DNA of 64,000 nt, from the NCBI RefSeq assembly GCF_001424705.1, contig NZ_LMRA01000046.1, positions 1,192-65,191 of the forward strand, given 5' to 3'. The first letter of the stretch is position 1. Every line of letters starts with the position of its first letter. This document shows positions 1 to 9,301 of the stretch, in pieces. The notes below the pieces were generated by a model that saw nothing but the letters and a program-made list of their open reading frames with translations, ran no database searches and had not been told where the DNA came from. This DNA is from Methylobacterium sp. Leaf465. GTDB lineage: Bacteria > Pseudomonadota > Alphaproteobacteria > Rhizobiales > Beijerinckiaceae. Both the position numbers and the translations under genes were made by a program.

Positions 1-56
1 GGGATCTGGCTCGACACCTGGACGTTCCAGGCCCCCGGCTTCTACGCGCGCCTCCC

Positions 57-155
57 CTGATCGTGCCGGTGGCCATGGAAGAGAAGCTGCGCTTCGCCAT
101 CCGTGAAGGCGGACGCACCGTCGGCGCAGGCGTCGTCGCCGCCATCAACGAGTAA
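57..155 (+). CDS. tuf: C-terminal fragment of elongation factor Tu
   Basis: Codons from [15 protein letters not shown] to VVAAINE match the extreme C-terminus (domain 3) of EF-Tu, the GTPase that delivers aminoacyl-tRNA to the ribosome. tuf directly upstream of rpsJ is the normal order (rpsL-rpsG-fusA-tuf-rpsJ). The reading frame stays open to base 3, but bases 1-56 do not encode the expected EF-Tu residues before LIVPV, which should be a PGDN-type loop. Homology therefore starts abruptly at about base 57. The gene is either broken here or joined to foreign sequence at the contig edge. Alphaproteobacteria often carry two tuf copies, so loss of this copy would be tolerable, and an assembly break at a repeat is equally possible. 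Confidence 0.85.
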   Translation: MIVPVAMEEKLRFAIREGGRTVGAGVVAAINE

Positions 156-195
156 TCGTCCGTCCTCACGGTCACGTCTGCAGGGAACGATTGAG

Positions 196-221
196 GGGCG
201 GGTCCTCGCGCCCGCCCCCCC
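196..221 (+). other. GC-rich hairpin between tuf and rpsJ
   Basis: GGGGCGGG and CCCGCCCC arms flank a short loop in the gap between the tuf tail and rpsJ. No T-run follows, so it is not a canonical terminator. It may stabilise or partly attenuate the transcript. Confidence 0.35.
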
Positions 222-245
222 ATTGCCCCGCCAAGGTTTCAGGTC

Positions 246-554
<309 letters not shown>

Positions 555-604
555 GTCCCGCGGGGATTTAGAGCTTACCGTAGAATCGCGCGAGGGAGAC
601 ACCT

Positions 605-1345
605 ATGCGCTCAGGCGTCATCGCACAGAAGGTCGGCATGACCCGCATCTTTACGGATGCAGGCGAACATGTCCCCGTCACCGTGCTTAAAATCGATCAA
701 TGTCAGGTGGTTGCCCACCGTACTGTCGAGAAGAACGGCTACGTCGCCCTTCAGGTCGGCGTCGGCAAGGCCAAGGTAAAGAACGTGTCGGCTGCCGAGC
801 GCGGCCGGTTCGCAGTCGCCAAGGTCGAGCCCAAGCAGAAGCTCGCCGAGTTCCGCGTGTCCGAGGACAAGCTGATCCCGGTCGGCGCGGAGATCACGGC
901 CGATCACTTCATCCCGGGCCAGTTCGTCGACGTGACGGGCACCACCACGGGTAAGGGGTTCGCCGGCGGCATGAAGCGCTGGAACTTCGGCGGTCTGCGC
1001 GCCACCCACGGCGTGTCCATCTCGCACCGTTCGATCGGTTCGACCGGTGGCCGCCAGGACCCGGGCAAGACCTTCAAGAACAAGAAGATGCCCGGCCATA
1101 TGGGCGTCGACCGGGTCACGACCCAGAACCTGCGCGTCGTGCGTACGGATCCTGAGCGCGGCCTCATCCTCGTCGAAGGCGCCGTTCCCGGCGTCGCCGG
1201 CGGCTGGATTCAGATCCGCGACGCGGTGAAGCGCAAGCTCCCCGCGGACGTTCCGCAGCCTGGCAAGTTCCGTGAGCAGGGCGCATCCGCTCCCGCCACC
1301 GAAGCGCCGGCTCCCGAGGCTCCCGCTTCCGAGGAGAACGCGTGA
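605..1345 (+). CDS. rplC: 50S ribosomal protein L3
   Basis: L3 nucleates 23S rRNA folding near the peptidyl transferase centre. The core runs from [16 protein letters not shown] through [16 protein letters not shown] and the glutamine-containing loop [18 protein letters not shown], where L3 is methylated by PrmB in other proteobacteria. At 246 residues it is longer than the roughly 210 of E. coli. The last 20 or so residues are an Ala-Pro-Glu tail rich in APA and EAP repeats that the fold does not need. A purine-rich GAGGGAGA lies upstream of the ATG. The stop codon overlaps the rplD start by one base (TGATG), which suggests translational coupling. Confidence 0.97.
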   Translation: MRSGVIAQKVGMTRIFTDAGEHVPVTVLKIDQCQVVAHRTVEKNGYVALQVGVGKAKVKNVSAAERGRFAVAKVEPKQKLAEFRVSEDKLIPVGAEITADHFIPGQFVDVTGTTTGKGFAGGMKRWNFGGLRATHGVSISHRSIGSTGGRQDPGKTFKNKKMPGHMGVDRVTTQNLRVVRTDPERGLILVEGAVPGVAGGWIQIRDAVKRKLPADVPQPGKFREQGASAPATEAPAPEAPASEENA

Positions 1346-1965
1346 TGAAGCTCGATATCACCACGCTCGATGGCGCCGGTGCCGGTTCCGTCGATCTGGA
1401 TGAGACCATCTTCGGTCTCGAGCCCCGCGTCGACCTGCTCCAGCGCATGGTTCGCTGGCAGCTCGCCAAGCGCCAGGCCGGCACCCATGCGGTCAAGAAC
1501 CGCTCGGATGTGAACCGGACGCGCAAGAAGCTGTACAAGCAGAAGGGCACGGGTAACGCTCGCCATGGCGCCGCTTCCGCTCCGCAGTTCCGCGGCGGTG
1601 GACGCGCCTTCGGTCCGGTCGTGCGCAGCCATGCCCACGACCTGCCCAAGAAGGTCCGCGCGCTCGCCCTGAAGCACGCGCTATCCGCGAAGGTGAAGGA
1701 TTCCACCCTCATCATCGTCGACGACGTGAAGCTCGCCGAGGGCAAGACGAAGTCGCTCGTCGAGCGCTTCGAGAAGATGGGCCTGTCCAGCGCCCTGATC
1801 ATCGGCGGTGCGGAAGTGGACGTGAACTTCGCACGTGCCGCTCGCAACATCCCGCAGATCGACGTGCTGCCGATCCAGGGCATCAACGTGTACGACATCC
1901 TGCGTCGCGAGAAGCTCGTGCTGACCCGCGCAGCGATCGATGCGCTGGAGGCGCGTTTCCAATGA
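1345..1965 (+). CDS. rplD: 50S ribosomal protein L4
   Basis: L4 (206 residues from [10 protein letters not shown]) lines the peptide exit tunnel. In gammaproteobacteria it also autoregulates the S10 operon, but no such leader is evident here. The long tunnel loop with [19 protein letters not shown] and the GGGRAFGP segment are typical. I chose the ATG at 1345 rather than the GTG one codon earlier because it gives the family N-terminus and overlaps the rplC stop. The gene ends in an ATGA overlap with rplW. Confidence 0.97.
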   Translation: MKLDITTLDGAGAGSVDLDETIFGLEPRVDLLQRMVRWQLAKRQAGTHAVKNRSDVNRTRKKLYKQKGTGNARHGAASAPQFRGGGRAFGPVVRSHAHDLPKKVRALALKHALSAKVKDSTLIIVDDVKLAEGKTKSLVERFEKMGLSSALIIGGAEVDVNFARAARNIPQIDVLPIQGINVYDILRREKLVLTRAAIDALEARFQ

Positions 1966-2258
1966 GTGCCGATCCGCGCCACTACGACATCATCGTCTCC
2001 CCGGTCATCACCGAGAAGGCGACGAACCTCACCGAGCAGAACAAGGTCGTGTTCCGGGTTTCCCCGAAGGCGACCAAGCCGCAGATCAAGGAAGCGGTTG
2101 AGAAGCTGTTCGACGTCAAGGTCACGGGCGTGAACACGCTTGTCACCAAGGGCAAGAAGAAGATCTTCCGCGGGCTTCGCGGACAGCGCTCGGACGTGAA
2201 GAAAGCGATCGTGACCCTCGCCGAGGGTGAGACGATCGACGTCACGACCGGCCTCTGA
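1962..2258 (+). CDS. rplW: 50S ribosomal protein L23
   Basis: L23 (98 residues) sits at the tunnel exit and is the docking site for trigger factor and SRP. The sequence begins [21 protein letters not shown], with the conserved VITEKAT motif, and has the lysine-rich extended loop [20 protein letters not shown] that reaches into the tunnel. Its ATG overlaps the rplD stop (ATGA), so the two are probably translationally coupled. rplB follows after 27 bp. Confidence 0.97.
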   Translation: MSADPRHYDIIVSPVITEKATNLTEQNKVVFRVSPKATKPQIKEAVEKLFDVKVTGVNTLVTKGKKKIFRGLRGQRSDVKKAIVTLAEGETIDVTTGL

Positions 2259-2285
2259 GACAAGTCGGGTTAAGGATTACCACCG

Positions 2286-3122
2286 ATGGCCTTGAAGACA
2301 TTCAAACCGGTCACGCCGAGCCTTCGCCAGCTCGTGCTCGTCGACCGCCGTGAGCTCTACAAGGGCAAGCCGGTCAAGAAGCTCACCGAGGGCAAGTCGT
2401 CGTCCGGCGGCCGCAACAACCTCGGCCGCATCACGGTCCGCTTCCGCGGCGGCGGTCACAAGCGCACGCTCCGCAACGTGGACTTCAAGCGTCGCGAGCA
2501 GATGGGCGTGTCCGCCACGGTCGAGCGGATCGAGTACGATCCCAACCGCACTGCGTTCATCGCCTTGATCGCCTTCCCCGACGGCACGCAGAGCTACATC
2601 CTGGCTCCGCAGCGCCTGTCGCCCGGCGACAAGGTCGTGGCTGCCGAGCAGGTCGACATCAAGCCCGGCAATGCCGGTCCGGTCGGCAACATGCCGGTGG
2701 GCACGATCGTTCACAACGTTGAGCTCAAGATCGGCAAGGGCGGCGCGATCGCCCGCTCCGCGGGCAACTACGCCCAGATCGTCGGCCGCGATCAGGGCTA
2801 CGTGACGCTTCGCCTGAATTCCGGCGAGCAGCGTCTGGTCCACGGCCAGTGCTTCGCCAGCGTCGGCGCGGTGTCGAACCCGGACCACATGAACATCTCG
2901 CTCGGCAAGGCCGGCCGCAATCGCTGGCTAGGCAAGCGCCCGCACGTTCGCGGCGTTGCCATGAACCCGGTCGACCACCCGCACGGCGGCGGCGAGGGAC
3001 GCACTTCGGGCGGCCGTAACCCGGTCACGCCCTGGGGCGTTCCCACGAAGGGGAAGAAGACTCGCTCGAACAAGCGGACCGACGTCTTCATCCTGTCCAG
3101 CCGTCATAACCGTAAGAAGTAA
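2286..3122 (+). CDS. rplB: 50S ribosomal protein L2
   Basis: L2 (278 residues) is needed for subunit association and peptidyl transferase activity. The N-terminal OB fold and C-terminal SH3-like domain are both complete. The motif [19 protein letters not shown] near residues 224-242 contains the conserved histidine (His229 in E. coli). The lysine/arginine tail [19 protein letters not shown] is typical. The length matches the family, and rpsS starts 5 bp after the stop. Confidence 0.98.
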   Translation: MALKTFKPVTPSLRQLVLVDRRELYKGKPVKKLTEGKSSSGGRNNLGRITVRFRGGGHKRTLRNVDFKRREQMGVSATVERIEYDPNRTAFIALIAFPDGTQSYILAPQRLSPGDKVVAAEQVDIKPGNAGPVGNMPVGTIVHNVELKIGKGGAIARSAGNYAQIVGRDQGYVTLRLNSGEQRLVHGQCFASVGAVSNPDHMNISLGKAGRNRWLGKRPHVRGVAMNPVDHPHGGGEGRTSGGRNPVTPWGVPTKGKKTRSNKRTDVFILSSRHNRKK

Positions 3123-3127
3123 CGCCC

Positions 3128-3406
3128 ATGGCACGCTCGCTCTGGAAGGGGCCGTTCATCGACGGCTACCTCCTCAAGAAGGCTGAAGCCGCTCGCGGTT
3201 CCAGCCGTAACGAAGTCATCAAGATCTGGAGCCGCCGCTCCACGATCCTGCCGCAGTTCGTTGGCCTCACCTTCGGTGTGCACAACGGGCAGAAGCACAT
3301 CCCGGTCTACGTCTCCGAGGAAATGGTCGGCCACAAGTTCGGCGAGTTCTCGCCGACCCGCACCTTCCACGGTCACGCAGCCGACAAGAAGTCGAAGAGG
3401 CGCTGA
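3128..3406 (+). CDS. rpsS: 30S ribosomal protein S19
   Basis: S19 (92 residues) forms a complex with S13 in the 30S head near the A and P sites. The start [16 protein letters not shown] and the motif [19 protein letters not shown] are diagnostic. It ends in the usual basic tail (KKSKRR). It lies 5 bp after rplB and 2 bp before rplV, in the standard S10 operon order. Confidence 0.98.
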   Translation: MARSLWKGPFIDGYLLKKAEAARGSSRNEVIKIWSRRSTILPQFVGLTFGVHNGQKHIPVYVSEEMVGHKFGEFSPTRTFHGHAADKKSKRR

Positions 3407-3408
3407 TC

Positions 3409-3795
3409 ATGGGCAAGCCCGCCACTCCCCGCGCGCTCCCCGAGAACGAGGCTCAGGCCGTCGCGCGCATGCTGCGCGTCAGCCCGCAGAAGCTCAATCT
3501 CGTCGCGCAGCTCATTCGCGGTAAGAAGGTCGACTCGGCTCTGGCCGATCTCGAATTCTCCCGAAAGCGGATCGCCCGCGAGGTCAAGAAGTGCCTCGAG
3601 AGCGCCATCGCCAATGCCGAGAACAACCACAACCTGGACGTCGACGATCTCGTCGTCTCCCAGGCGTTCGTCGGCAAGGCTCTCGTGCTCAAGCGTTTCC
3701 ACGCTCGTGCCCGTGGCCGCGGCGCCCGTATCCTGAAGCCCTTCGCGAACCTCACCATCGTGGTGCGCGAAGTCCCGACCGCCGAAGCGGCGTGA
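3409..3795 (+). CDS. rplV: 50S ribosomal protein L22
   Basis: L22 (128 residues) contributes the second tunnel-constriction loop besides L4. The helix-rich core starts at [20 protein letters not shown], and the hairpin [17 protein letters not shown] reaches the tunnel. This loop is where macrolide-resistance changes occur in other bacteria, and nothing unusual is visible here. It begins [19 protein letters not shown], a short alphaproteobacterial N-terminal extension. rpsC follows after 10 bp with a GAGGAGG ribosome binding site. Confidence 0.98.
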   Translation: MGKPATPRALPENEAQAVARMLRVSPQKLNLVAQLIRGKKVDSALADLEFSRKRIAREVKKCLESAIANAENNHNLDVDDLVVSQAFVGKALVLKRFHARARGRGARILKPFANLTIVVREVPTAEAA

Positions 3796-3805
3796 GGAGG
3801 ACCTG

Positions 3806-4546
3806 ATGGGCCAGAAAGTCAATCCGATCGGTCTGCGGCTCGGTATCAACCGGACCTGGGACTCCCGCTGGTTCGCCCAGAAGGGTGAATACGCCAAGCT
3901 CATGCACGAGGACGTCGCGATCCGCGCCGCCCTCATGAAGCAGCTCAAGCAGGCTGCCGTCTCGAAGATCGTCATCGAGCGTCCGCACCGGAAGTGCCGC
4001 GTCACCATCCACTCGGGCCGTCCGGGCGTGGTCATCGGCAAGAAGGGCGCCGACATCGAGAAGCTGCGCAAGCTGGTGGGCACGCTCACCAAGGCCGACG
4101 TGACGATCAACATCGTCGAGGTGCGCAAGCCCGAGATCGACGCCACCCTGGTGGCCGACTCGATCGCCCAGCAGCTCGAGCGCCGCGTCGCCTTCCGTCG
4201 CGCCATGAAGCGCGCCGTTCAGTCGGCGATGCGTCTCGGTGCCGAGGGCATCCGGATCAACTGCTCGGGCCGGCTCGGCGGCGCCGAGATCGCGCGCCAG
4301 GAGTGGTACCGTGAGGGCCGCGTGCCCCTGCATACCCTCCGCGCCGACGTCGATTACGGCGTCGCCACCGCCTTCACGACCTATGGGACGTGCGGCATCA
4401 AGGTGTGGGTGTTCAAGGGCGAGATCCTCGAGCACGACCCGATGGCACAGGATAAGAAGGCGCAGGAAGAGGGTGGCCGTTCGGGCGGCCGTCGCGAGCG
4501 CGATGGTGAGGGTGGCCGCGAGCGCGGCCGGCGCGAACACGCCTGA
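3806..4546 (+). CDS. rpsC: 30S ribosomal protein S3
   Basis: S3 lines the mRNA entry tunnel and has helicase-assisting activity with S4 and S5. The start [20 protein letters not shown], the KH type II motif ([16 protein letters not shown], near residues 72-87) and the C-terminal domain ending [16 protein letters not shown] are complete. At 246 residues it carries about 30 extra residues beyond that core, made almost only of Arg, Gly, Glu and Asp (repeats such as [15 protein letters not shown]). This disordered tail is common in Rhizobiales S3 but is long and charged. Confidence 0.98.
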   Translation: MGQKVNPIGLRLGINRTWDSRWFAQKGEYAKLMHEDVAIRAALMKQLKQAAVSKIVIERPHRKCRVTIHSGRPGVVIGKKGADIEKLRKLVGTLTKADVTINIVEVRKPEIDATLVADSIAQQLERRVAFRRAMKRAVQSAMRLGAEGIRINCSGRLGGAEIARQEWYREGRVPLHTLRADVDYGVATAFTTYGTCGIKVWVFKGEILEHDPMAQDKKAQEEGGRSGGRRERDGEGGRERGRREHA

Positions 4547-4593
4547 CGGCGCGTTCGTGACCCCGTCACCCAGAAAGGTGTTGAGAGGCTGCC

Positions 4594-5007
4594 ATGTTGC
4601 AACCCAAGAAGACCAGGTTTCGTAAGCAGTTCAAGGGTCGCATTCACGGTGCGGCCAAGGGCGGCTTCGACCTCAACTTCGGGACCTTCGGCCTGAAGGC
4701 CGTCGAGCCCGAGCGCATCACCGCGCGCCAGATCGAAGCGGCCCGCCGCGCGATCACCCGTGAGATGAAGCGCCAGGGCCGTGTCTGGATCCGGATCTTT
4801 CCGGATGTCCCTGTCACGGCCAAGCCCACCGAAGTCCGCATGGGCTCCGGTAAGGGTGCACCCGAGTTCTGGGCTGCCCGCGTGCATCCCGGACGTATCA
4901 TGTTCGAAGTCGACGGCGTGGCCGAGGACGTTGCGAAGGAGGCCCTGCGCCTCGGCGCGGCGAAGCTCCCGATCCGCACGCGCGTCGTTCAGCGCATCGC
5001 TGATTGA
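4594..5007 (+). CDS. rplP: 50S ribosomal protein L16
   Basis: L16 (137 residues) organises the A-site tRNA pocket on the large subunit. The start [16 protein letters not shown] and the motif [20 protein letters not shown] are diagnostic. The arginine hydroxylated by YcfD in E. coli falls in the conserved segment before [13 protein letters not shown]. The stop is followed almost at once by the rpmC ribosome binding site. Confidence 0.98.
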   Translation: MLQPKKTRFRKQFKGRIHGAAKGGFDLNFGTFGLKAVEPERITARQIEAARRAITREMKRQGRVWIRIFPDVPVTAKPTEVRMGSGKGAPEFWAARVHPGRIMFEVDGVAEDVAKEALRLGAAKLPIRTRVVQRIAD

Positions 5008-5018
5008 GGGAGGGGATC

Positions 5019-5234
5019 ATGAAGTCGTCGCAGAGACAGTCGGATCTGGCCGCCCTGTCACCCGATCAGCTGACCGATGAGCTGTTGAACCTGAAGAAGG
5101 AGCAGTTCAACCTGCGCTTCCAAGGCGCCACCGGTCAGCTTGAGAACGTCGCGCGCGTCCGCGAAGTCCGCCGCGATATCGCCCGCGTTCGTACACTCCA
5201 GCGTCAGAAGACGCTGAAGTCGGCGCAGGCCTGA
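5019..5234 (+). CDS. rpmC: 50S ribosomal protein L29
   Basis: L29 (71 residues) is a two-helix protein next to L23 at the tunnel exit. The core [20 protein letters not shown], followed by [18 protein letters not shown], is diagnostic. An upstream in-frame TTG at 5004 would overlap rplP. I preferred the ATG at 5019 because it gives the family start ([13 protein letters not shown]) and has the ideal GAGGGAGGGG site just before it. rpsQ follows after 10 bp. Confidence 0.95.
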   Translation: MKSSQRQSDLAALSPDQLTDELLNLKKEQFNLRFQGATGQLENVARVREVRRDIARVRTLQRQKTLKSAQA

Positions 5235-5244
5235 GGAGTACACC

Positions 5245-5505
5245 ATGCCGAAGCGCGTATTGCAGGGCGTCGTCGTCAGCGACAAGGGCGAGAAGACCAT
5301 CGTCGTGAAGGTGGAGCGTCGCTTCACCCATCCGGTGATGAAGAAGACCGTCCGTCGCTCGAAGAATTACCACGCTCATGACGAAGCCAACGTCGCCAAG
5401 GTCGGCCAGACCGTGTCGATTGAGGAGTGCCGTCCGTTCTCGAAGACCAAGACCTGGCAGCTGGTGTCCGGCGCCACGTCGGAGGCTCCCGCCGCCGAGG
5501 CGTGA
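5245..5505 (+). CDS. rpsQ: 30S ribosomal protein S17
   Basis: S17 (86 residues) is an OB-fold primary 16S rRNA binder. The start [19 protein letters not shown] and the motif [25 protein letters not shown] are diagnostic. The C-terminus has a short alanine/glutamate tail (SEAPAAEA). In nearly all proteobacteria rplN follows within a few tens of bases. Here a strong terminator and a decayed gene intervene, and rplN starts 1230 bp later. Confidence 0.97.
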   Translation: MPKRVLQGVVVSDKGEKTIVVKVERRFTHPVMKKTVRRSKNYHAHDEANVAKVGQTVSIEECRPFSKTKTWQLVSGATSEAPAAEA

Positions 5506-5530
5506 ACCGACAGCACCGGAACTTCCAAAT

Positions 5531-5559
5531 ACGGGCGCAGGCTTCTGCGCCCGTTTTTT
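5531..5559 (+). terminator. Strong intrinsic terminator after rpsQ
   Basis: A perfect 10-bp stem (ACGGGCGCAG / CTGCGCCCGT) with a GCTT loop runs directly into six T residues. It is an excellent rho-independent terminator within the ribosomal protein cluster, between rpsQ and the decayed ATPase gene. If active it would separate the S10 operon from rplN onward. Confidence 0.9.
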
Positions 5560-5635
5560 CGTGCCGTATTGCTCGGGGGAGCGCATGATTGCGGTCCCGT
5601 CCGGCATCACCCGCATCGCTCAAGGATAGCGGTGG

Positions 5636-6438
5636 AAGTCCTCGTGGCTCTTTTCGGAGCGGAGCAGCTCGACGGGATCGTCAGCGCGCGCCGGCAATTC
5701 GGCATCCCTCTCCGGCCGGACCTGCAGACCGCGATCGTCGCCGAGGTCGCATTGCCAGCTCAGGACTGCTGGGGGTGCACCAGGTCTCCGATCAGCTGCC
5801 CCTGACGAATTCCGAGCCACCTTGTTTGGTAGCACGGCCAAGCCTTCTCCATGCTTCCGCTGCAGGGTCGCGACACGGATGTCGGTGAAGCCGAGCTGTT
5901 CGCGGCCCTCGACAATGGGCTCCGGCTCGTCAAGGTCGCGGATCGACCCGTGGTGGTGCTGTTTTCGCAATACAGCATCCTTCAAGAGATCGAGCTCTCG
6001 CAGGTCGAGATCGTGAACCTGCCTGACGTCGAATCGTTCGAATTTGCGCGGGCTTTCCCTGCGTGATTCGGGCCGCGGGGGCAACCGTCCCGACGAGATC
6101 AAGGACGCCCTCGTGTCGCGTCCGGGGCGCGCAGACAAGGCCATCGAGATCGTAGATCCGGATACGGCTCGCAGGGGCCGGCTCGTCGCACTCTTTGGGG
6201 TGTCCCTGGAGTACGAGGAAGGCGCGATCGACGAGGCGCTCGCATTGTCGGGTGGCCGGAGCGCCGCCTTCGTGAAGGAGACGGCCCGGCTCCTGGCGCA
6301 GAGTTTCTCCTTTGCGAGGCGGGATGATATGATGGACGGAGCGACTATCTCGGATGTCCTCGGCGAAGCCGCCGGCAGCGCAAACCGGATCGGCCACCGG
6401 ATCACTGGCCCGTCGAATACCTTCAAGCTCACCGAACG
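5636..6438 (+). pseudogene. Decayed AAA+ ATPase gene inside the ribosomal operon
   Basis: Three reading frames carry successive pieces of one AAA-family ATPase. An N-terminal piece (LFGAEQLDGIVSARRQFGI, then RPDLQ) is followed after a frame change by LLGVHQVSDQLPLT at about 5764-5805. After another change comes a piece at 5851-6066 with PLQGRDTDVGEAE and VVVLFS. The last piece (6044-6481) holds the sensor-1 to second-region-of-homology stretch NRPDEIKDALVSRPGRADKA and the small helical domain with GAIDEALALSGGRSAAFVKE. The Walker A and B regions that should lie between the last two pieces are absent, so there is a large internal deletion as well as frameshifts. Family assignment is by recognition of the NRPD...RPGR pattern. 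The protein cannot be functional. Confidence 0.72.
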
Positions 6439-6735
6439 CGCCGGAGTGCCTGTCCCGGACGGGTGCGGGGAAGATCTCTGAGCCCCCGGCACGGTTTGGG
6501 TTCGCGCGTGTTCGGCCTTGCGTCCTGCAGTTCGCTGGTGTAGTTGGCATGCCTTCGCGACAGTTGAGAAGGGTGTTCGCGCCTTTCGAACGCGGTGACC
6601 GCGCCGGTGTCCAAAAACACCGATTGCGCGGTGCTTCATATGAGCCGGGGACATCAGATCCCCCTCAGGCGTCGTCCGCCGGGCAATACCGTCCGCGTGC
6701 GGAAACCCGCCTGAAACAAAGAAAGGTCACTGCCC

Positions 6736-7104
6736 GTGATCCAGATGCAGACGAATCTGGACGTCGCCGACAACTCGGGTGCACGCCGTGTGATGTGCAT
6801 CAAGGTTCTGGGCGGGTCGAAGCGTAAGTATGCCGGCGTCGGCGACATCATCGTGGTCTCGGTCAAGGAAGCGATTCCACGGGGTCGCGTGAAGAAGGGC
6901 GACGTCATGAAGGCGGTCGTCGTGCGCACCGCCAAGGAAGTGAAGCGTGCCGACGGTTCGGTGATCCGCTTCGACAAGAACGCCGCCGTTCTGATCAACA
7001 ATCAGAAGGAGCCGATCGGGACCCGTATCTTCGGACCGGTGCCCCGCGAGCTGCGCGCCCGCAATCACATGAAGATCATCTCGCTCGCGCCGGAGGTGCT
7101 GTGA
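6736..7104 (+). CDS. rplN: 50S ribosomal protein L14
   Basis: L14 (122 residues) forms inter-subunit bridge B8 and contacts L19. The start is GTG, giving (M)[18 protein letters not shown], the diagnostic N-terminus. The motif RPDG-type loop appears as [17 protein letters not shown], and the C-terminus [19 protein letters not shown] is standard. It is the first gene after the ATPase remnant and needs either read-through of the terminator at 5531-5559 or its own promoter. I could not identify a clear -35/-10 pair in 6440-6735. The stop overlaps the rplX ATG (ATGA-type). Confidence 0.97.
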   Translation: MIQMQTNLDVADNSGARRVMCIKVLGGSKRKYAGVGDIIVVSVKEAIPRGRVKKGDVMKAVVVRTAKEVKRADGSVIRFDKNAAVLINNQKEPIGTRIFGPVPRELRARNHMKIISLAPEVL

Positions 7105-7418
7105 TGGCCGCTAAGGTCAAAAAAGGCGACAAGGTCGTCGTCCTCACCGGTCGCGACAAGGGTCGCTCCGGCGAGGTCATCCAGGTGCTCCCGAAGGAAG
7201 ATCGCGCGTTCGTACGCGGCATCAACCTCGTGAAGAAGCACCAGAAGCAGACGCAGAACCAGGAAGGCGGCATCGTCTCCAAGGAAGCTGCGATCCAGCT
7301 CTCGAATCTCGCGTTGCAGGACGCGAACGGCAAGCCGACTCGCGTGGGTTTCCGCATCCTCGAAGACGGCCGCAAGGTCCGCTTCGCCAAGACCACGGGG
7401 GACCAGATCGATGGCTGA
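7104..7418 (+). CDS. rplX: 50S ribosomal protein L24
   Basis: L24 (104 residues) initiates large-subunit assembly and lies by the tunnel exit. The KOW motif is at the N-terminus ([19 protein letters not shown]), followed by [18 protein letters not shown] and a C-terminal [16 protein letters not shown] one codon upstream is possible, but the ATG at 7104 overlaps the rplN stop and gives the normal N-terminus. The 3' end overlaps the start of rplE by 8 bp. Confidence 0.96.
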   Translation: MAAKVKKGDKVVVLTGRDKGRSGEVIQVLPKEDRAFVRGINLVKKHQKQTQNQEGGIVSKEAAIQLSNLALQDANGKPTRVGFRILEDGRKVRFAKTTGDQIDG

Positions 7419-7977
7419 GAAGAATGCTGACGGGTACACCCCGCGCCTGCGCAAGCACTACGACGAAGTGGTGCGCCAGAAGCTGATCGAAGAGTTCGGC
7501 TACAAGAACCCCATGCAGGTTCCGGTCATCGAGAAGATCGTGATCAACATGGGCGTCGGCGAGTCGACGGCCGATTCGAAGAAGGCGTCCGTCGCCGCCG
7601 GCGACCTGGCCCTCATCGCCGGCCAGAAGCCGGTCATCACCAAGGCCCGCAAGGCCATCGCGACCTTCAAGGTGCGCGAGGGCATGCCGATCGGCTGCAA
7701 GGTCACGCTGCGCAAGCAGCGCATGTACGAGTTCATGGATCGCCTGATCACGATCGCGCTCCCGCGCGTCCGCGATTTCCGCGGCCTGAACCCGCGCTCC
7801 TTCGACGGCAACGGCAACTACGCGCTGGGCCTCAAGGAGCACCTCGTGTTCCCGGAGATCTCGTACGACAAGGCCGAGGCCACCTGGGGCATGGACATCG
7901 TCATCCAGACGACGGCCCGCACCGATGCTGAGGCGCGCGCGCTCCTCACGCAGTTCCGATTCCCGTTCCGGCAGTGA
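7411..7977 (+). CDS. rplE: 50S ribosomal protein L5
   Basis: L5 (188 residues) binds 5S rRNA and contacts P-site tRNA. Motifs are [54 protein letters not shown] and the C-terminal [20 protein letters not shown]. The length is slightly above E. coli (179) because of an N-terminal extension ([10 protein letters not shown]). It overlaps the end of rplX by 8 bp, so coupling is likely. Confidence 0.98.
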   Translation: MAEKNADGYTPRLRKHYDEVVRQKLIEEFGYKNPMQVPVIEKIVINMGVGESTADSKKASVAAGDLALIAGQKPVITKARKAIATFKVREGMPIGCKVTLRKQRMYEFMDRLITIALPRVRDFRGLNPRSFDGNGNYALGLKEHLVFPEISYDKAEATWGMDIVIQTTARTDAEARALLTQFRFPFRQ

Positions 7978-8017
7978 GCCCCCGTTAGGGTCTCAGACGC
8001 GGACACCGGAGAGAGAA

Positions 8018-8323
8018 ATGGCAAAGAAAAGCTCGATCGAGAAGAACAAGCACCGCGAAGCGCTGGTGAAGCTCTACGCTCCCAAGCGCAAGGCGCTGCT
8101 TGCCACGGCGAATGACGAGTCCCTCGAGATGGAGGAGCGCTTCGAGGCGCGCCTCAAGCTCGCGGAGCTGCCCCGCAATTCGTCCCCCACCCGCATCCGC
8201 AACCGCTGCGGCATGACCGGCCGTCCGCGCGCTTTCTATCGCAAGATGGGCATCTCGCGCATCGCGCTGCGCGAACTCGGCAACCAGGGTCTGATCCCCG
8301 GTCTCGTCAAGTCGAGCTGGTAA
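8018..8323 (+). CDS. rpsN: 30S ribosomal protein S14, zinc-free type
   Basis: S14 (101 residues) sits in the 30S head. The start [18 protein letters not shown] is set by an ATG with GGAGAGAG upstream. The open frame continues further 5' but without family similarity. The C-terminal core [20 protein letters not shown] retains one Cys and lacks the two CXXC pairs of the short zinc-ribbon form. It is therefore the long zinc-independent (C-minus) class usual in proteobacteria. Confidence 0.97.
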   Translation: MAKKSSIEKNKHREALVKLYAPKRKALLATANDESLEMEERFEARLKLAELPRNSSPTRIRNRCGMTGRPRAFYRKMGISRIALRELGNQGLIPGLVKSSW

Positions 8324-8335
8324 GGAGCAACCACC

Positions 8336-8731
8336 ATGGTTAACGATCCCGTGGGTGATATGCTCACCCGCATCCGCAATGGTCAGCAGCGCCGCCGCAA
8401 CGTCGTCCAGACGCCCGGCTCCCGCCTGCGTGCCAGCGTGCTCGACGTCCTCAAATCCGAGGGCTACATCCGCGACTACGCGACCACGGATTACGGCAAC
8501 GGCCGCACCGAGTTCGCCATCGAGCTGAAGTACTACGACGGCCAGCCTGTCATCCGCTCGATCCAGCGCGTGTCGAAGCCCGGCCGCCGCGTCTACTCGT
8601 CGGTCGGCGAGTTGCCGCGCGTCGCCGATGGTCTCGGCGTCACCATCGTGTCCACCCCGCAGGGCGTCATGGCCGACCACGAGGCGCGCGAGCGCAACGT
8701 CGGCGGCGAAGTGCTCTGCAAGGTGTTCTGA
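8336..8731 (+). CDS. rpsH: 30S ribosomal protein S8
   Basis: S8 (131 residues) is a primary 16S binder and, in E. coli, the translational regulator of the spc operon. The N-terminal domain starts [17 protein letters not shown], and the C-terminal signature ISTPQGVMTD-type appears as [21 protein letters not shown] followed by LCKVF. Spacing to rpsN is 12 bp and to rplF 24 bp. Confidence 0.98.
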   Translation: MVNDPVGDMLTRIRNGQQRRRNVVQTPGSRLRASVLDVLKSEGYIRDYATTDYGNGRTEFAIELKYYDGQPVIRSIQRVSKPGRRVYSSVGELPRVADGLGVTIVSTPQGVMADHEARERNVGGEVLCKVF

Positions 8732-8755
8732 TCTCGGACTTGGAGGAATAAGGCG

Positions 8756-9289
8756 ATGTCTCGCGTAGGCAAGAAGCCCGTTCCCGTCCCGTCCGGTGTG
8801 ACGGCCACGGTGACCGGTCAAACGGTGAAGATGAAGGGCTCCAAGGGCGAGCTCCAGTACGTCGTTCCCAACGTGGTCGACGTGAAGTTCGAGGACGGCG
8901 CCGTCTCGGTGCAGCCAAAGAACCAGACCAAGGAGGCGCGCTCGCTCTGGGGCACCTCCCGCGCTCAGGTGGCGAACCTCGTCGAGGGCGTCTCCAAGGG
9001 CTTCGAGAAGAAGCTCGAGATCACCGGCGTGGGTTACCGCGCCGCGATGGCCGGCAAGGCTCTGAAGCTCTCGCTCGGCTACAGCCACGACATCGAGTAC
9101 GAGATCCCCGCGGGGATCACGATCGCGGTGCCGAAGCCCACCGAGATCGTCATCTCCGGCATCGACCGGCAGGTGGTCGGCCAGGTGGCCGCCGAGATCC
9201 GCGACTATCGCGGACCCGAGCCCTACAAGGGCAAGGGCGTGAAGTACGCGGGCGAGTTCATCTTCCGCAAGGAAGGCAAGAAGAAGTAA
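8756..9289 (+). CDS. rplF: 50S ribosomal protein L6
   Basis: L6 (177 residues) has two duplicated alpha/beta domains and sits near the GTPase-associated region. It begins [15 protein letters not shown] and contains [19 protein letters not shown] and the C-terminal signature [29 protein letters not shown] site precedes the ATG. rplR starts 12 bp downstream. Confidence 0.98.
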   Translation: MSRVGKKPVPVPSGVTATVTGQTVKMKGSKGELQYVVPNVVDVKFEDGAVSVQPKNQTKEARSLWGTSRAQVANLVEGVSKGFEKKLEITGVGYRAAMAGKALKLSLGYSHDIEYEIPAGITIAVPKPTEIVISGIDRQVVGQVAAEIRDYRGPEPYKGKGVKYAGEFIFRKEGKKK

Positions 9290-9301
9290 GGGCCGCCGAA
9301 C

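Noticed and set aside
5620-6654. 344-residue minus-strand frame over the ATPase remnant
   Set aside because: It is the longest frame there but has no recognisable domain, while + strand pieces match AAA ATPase motifs in order.
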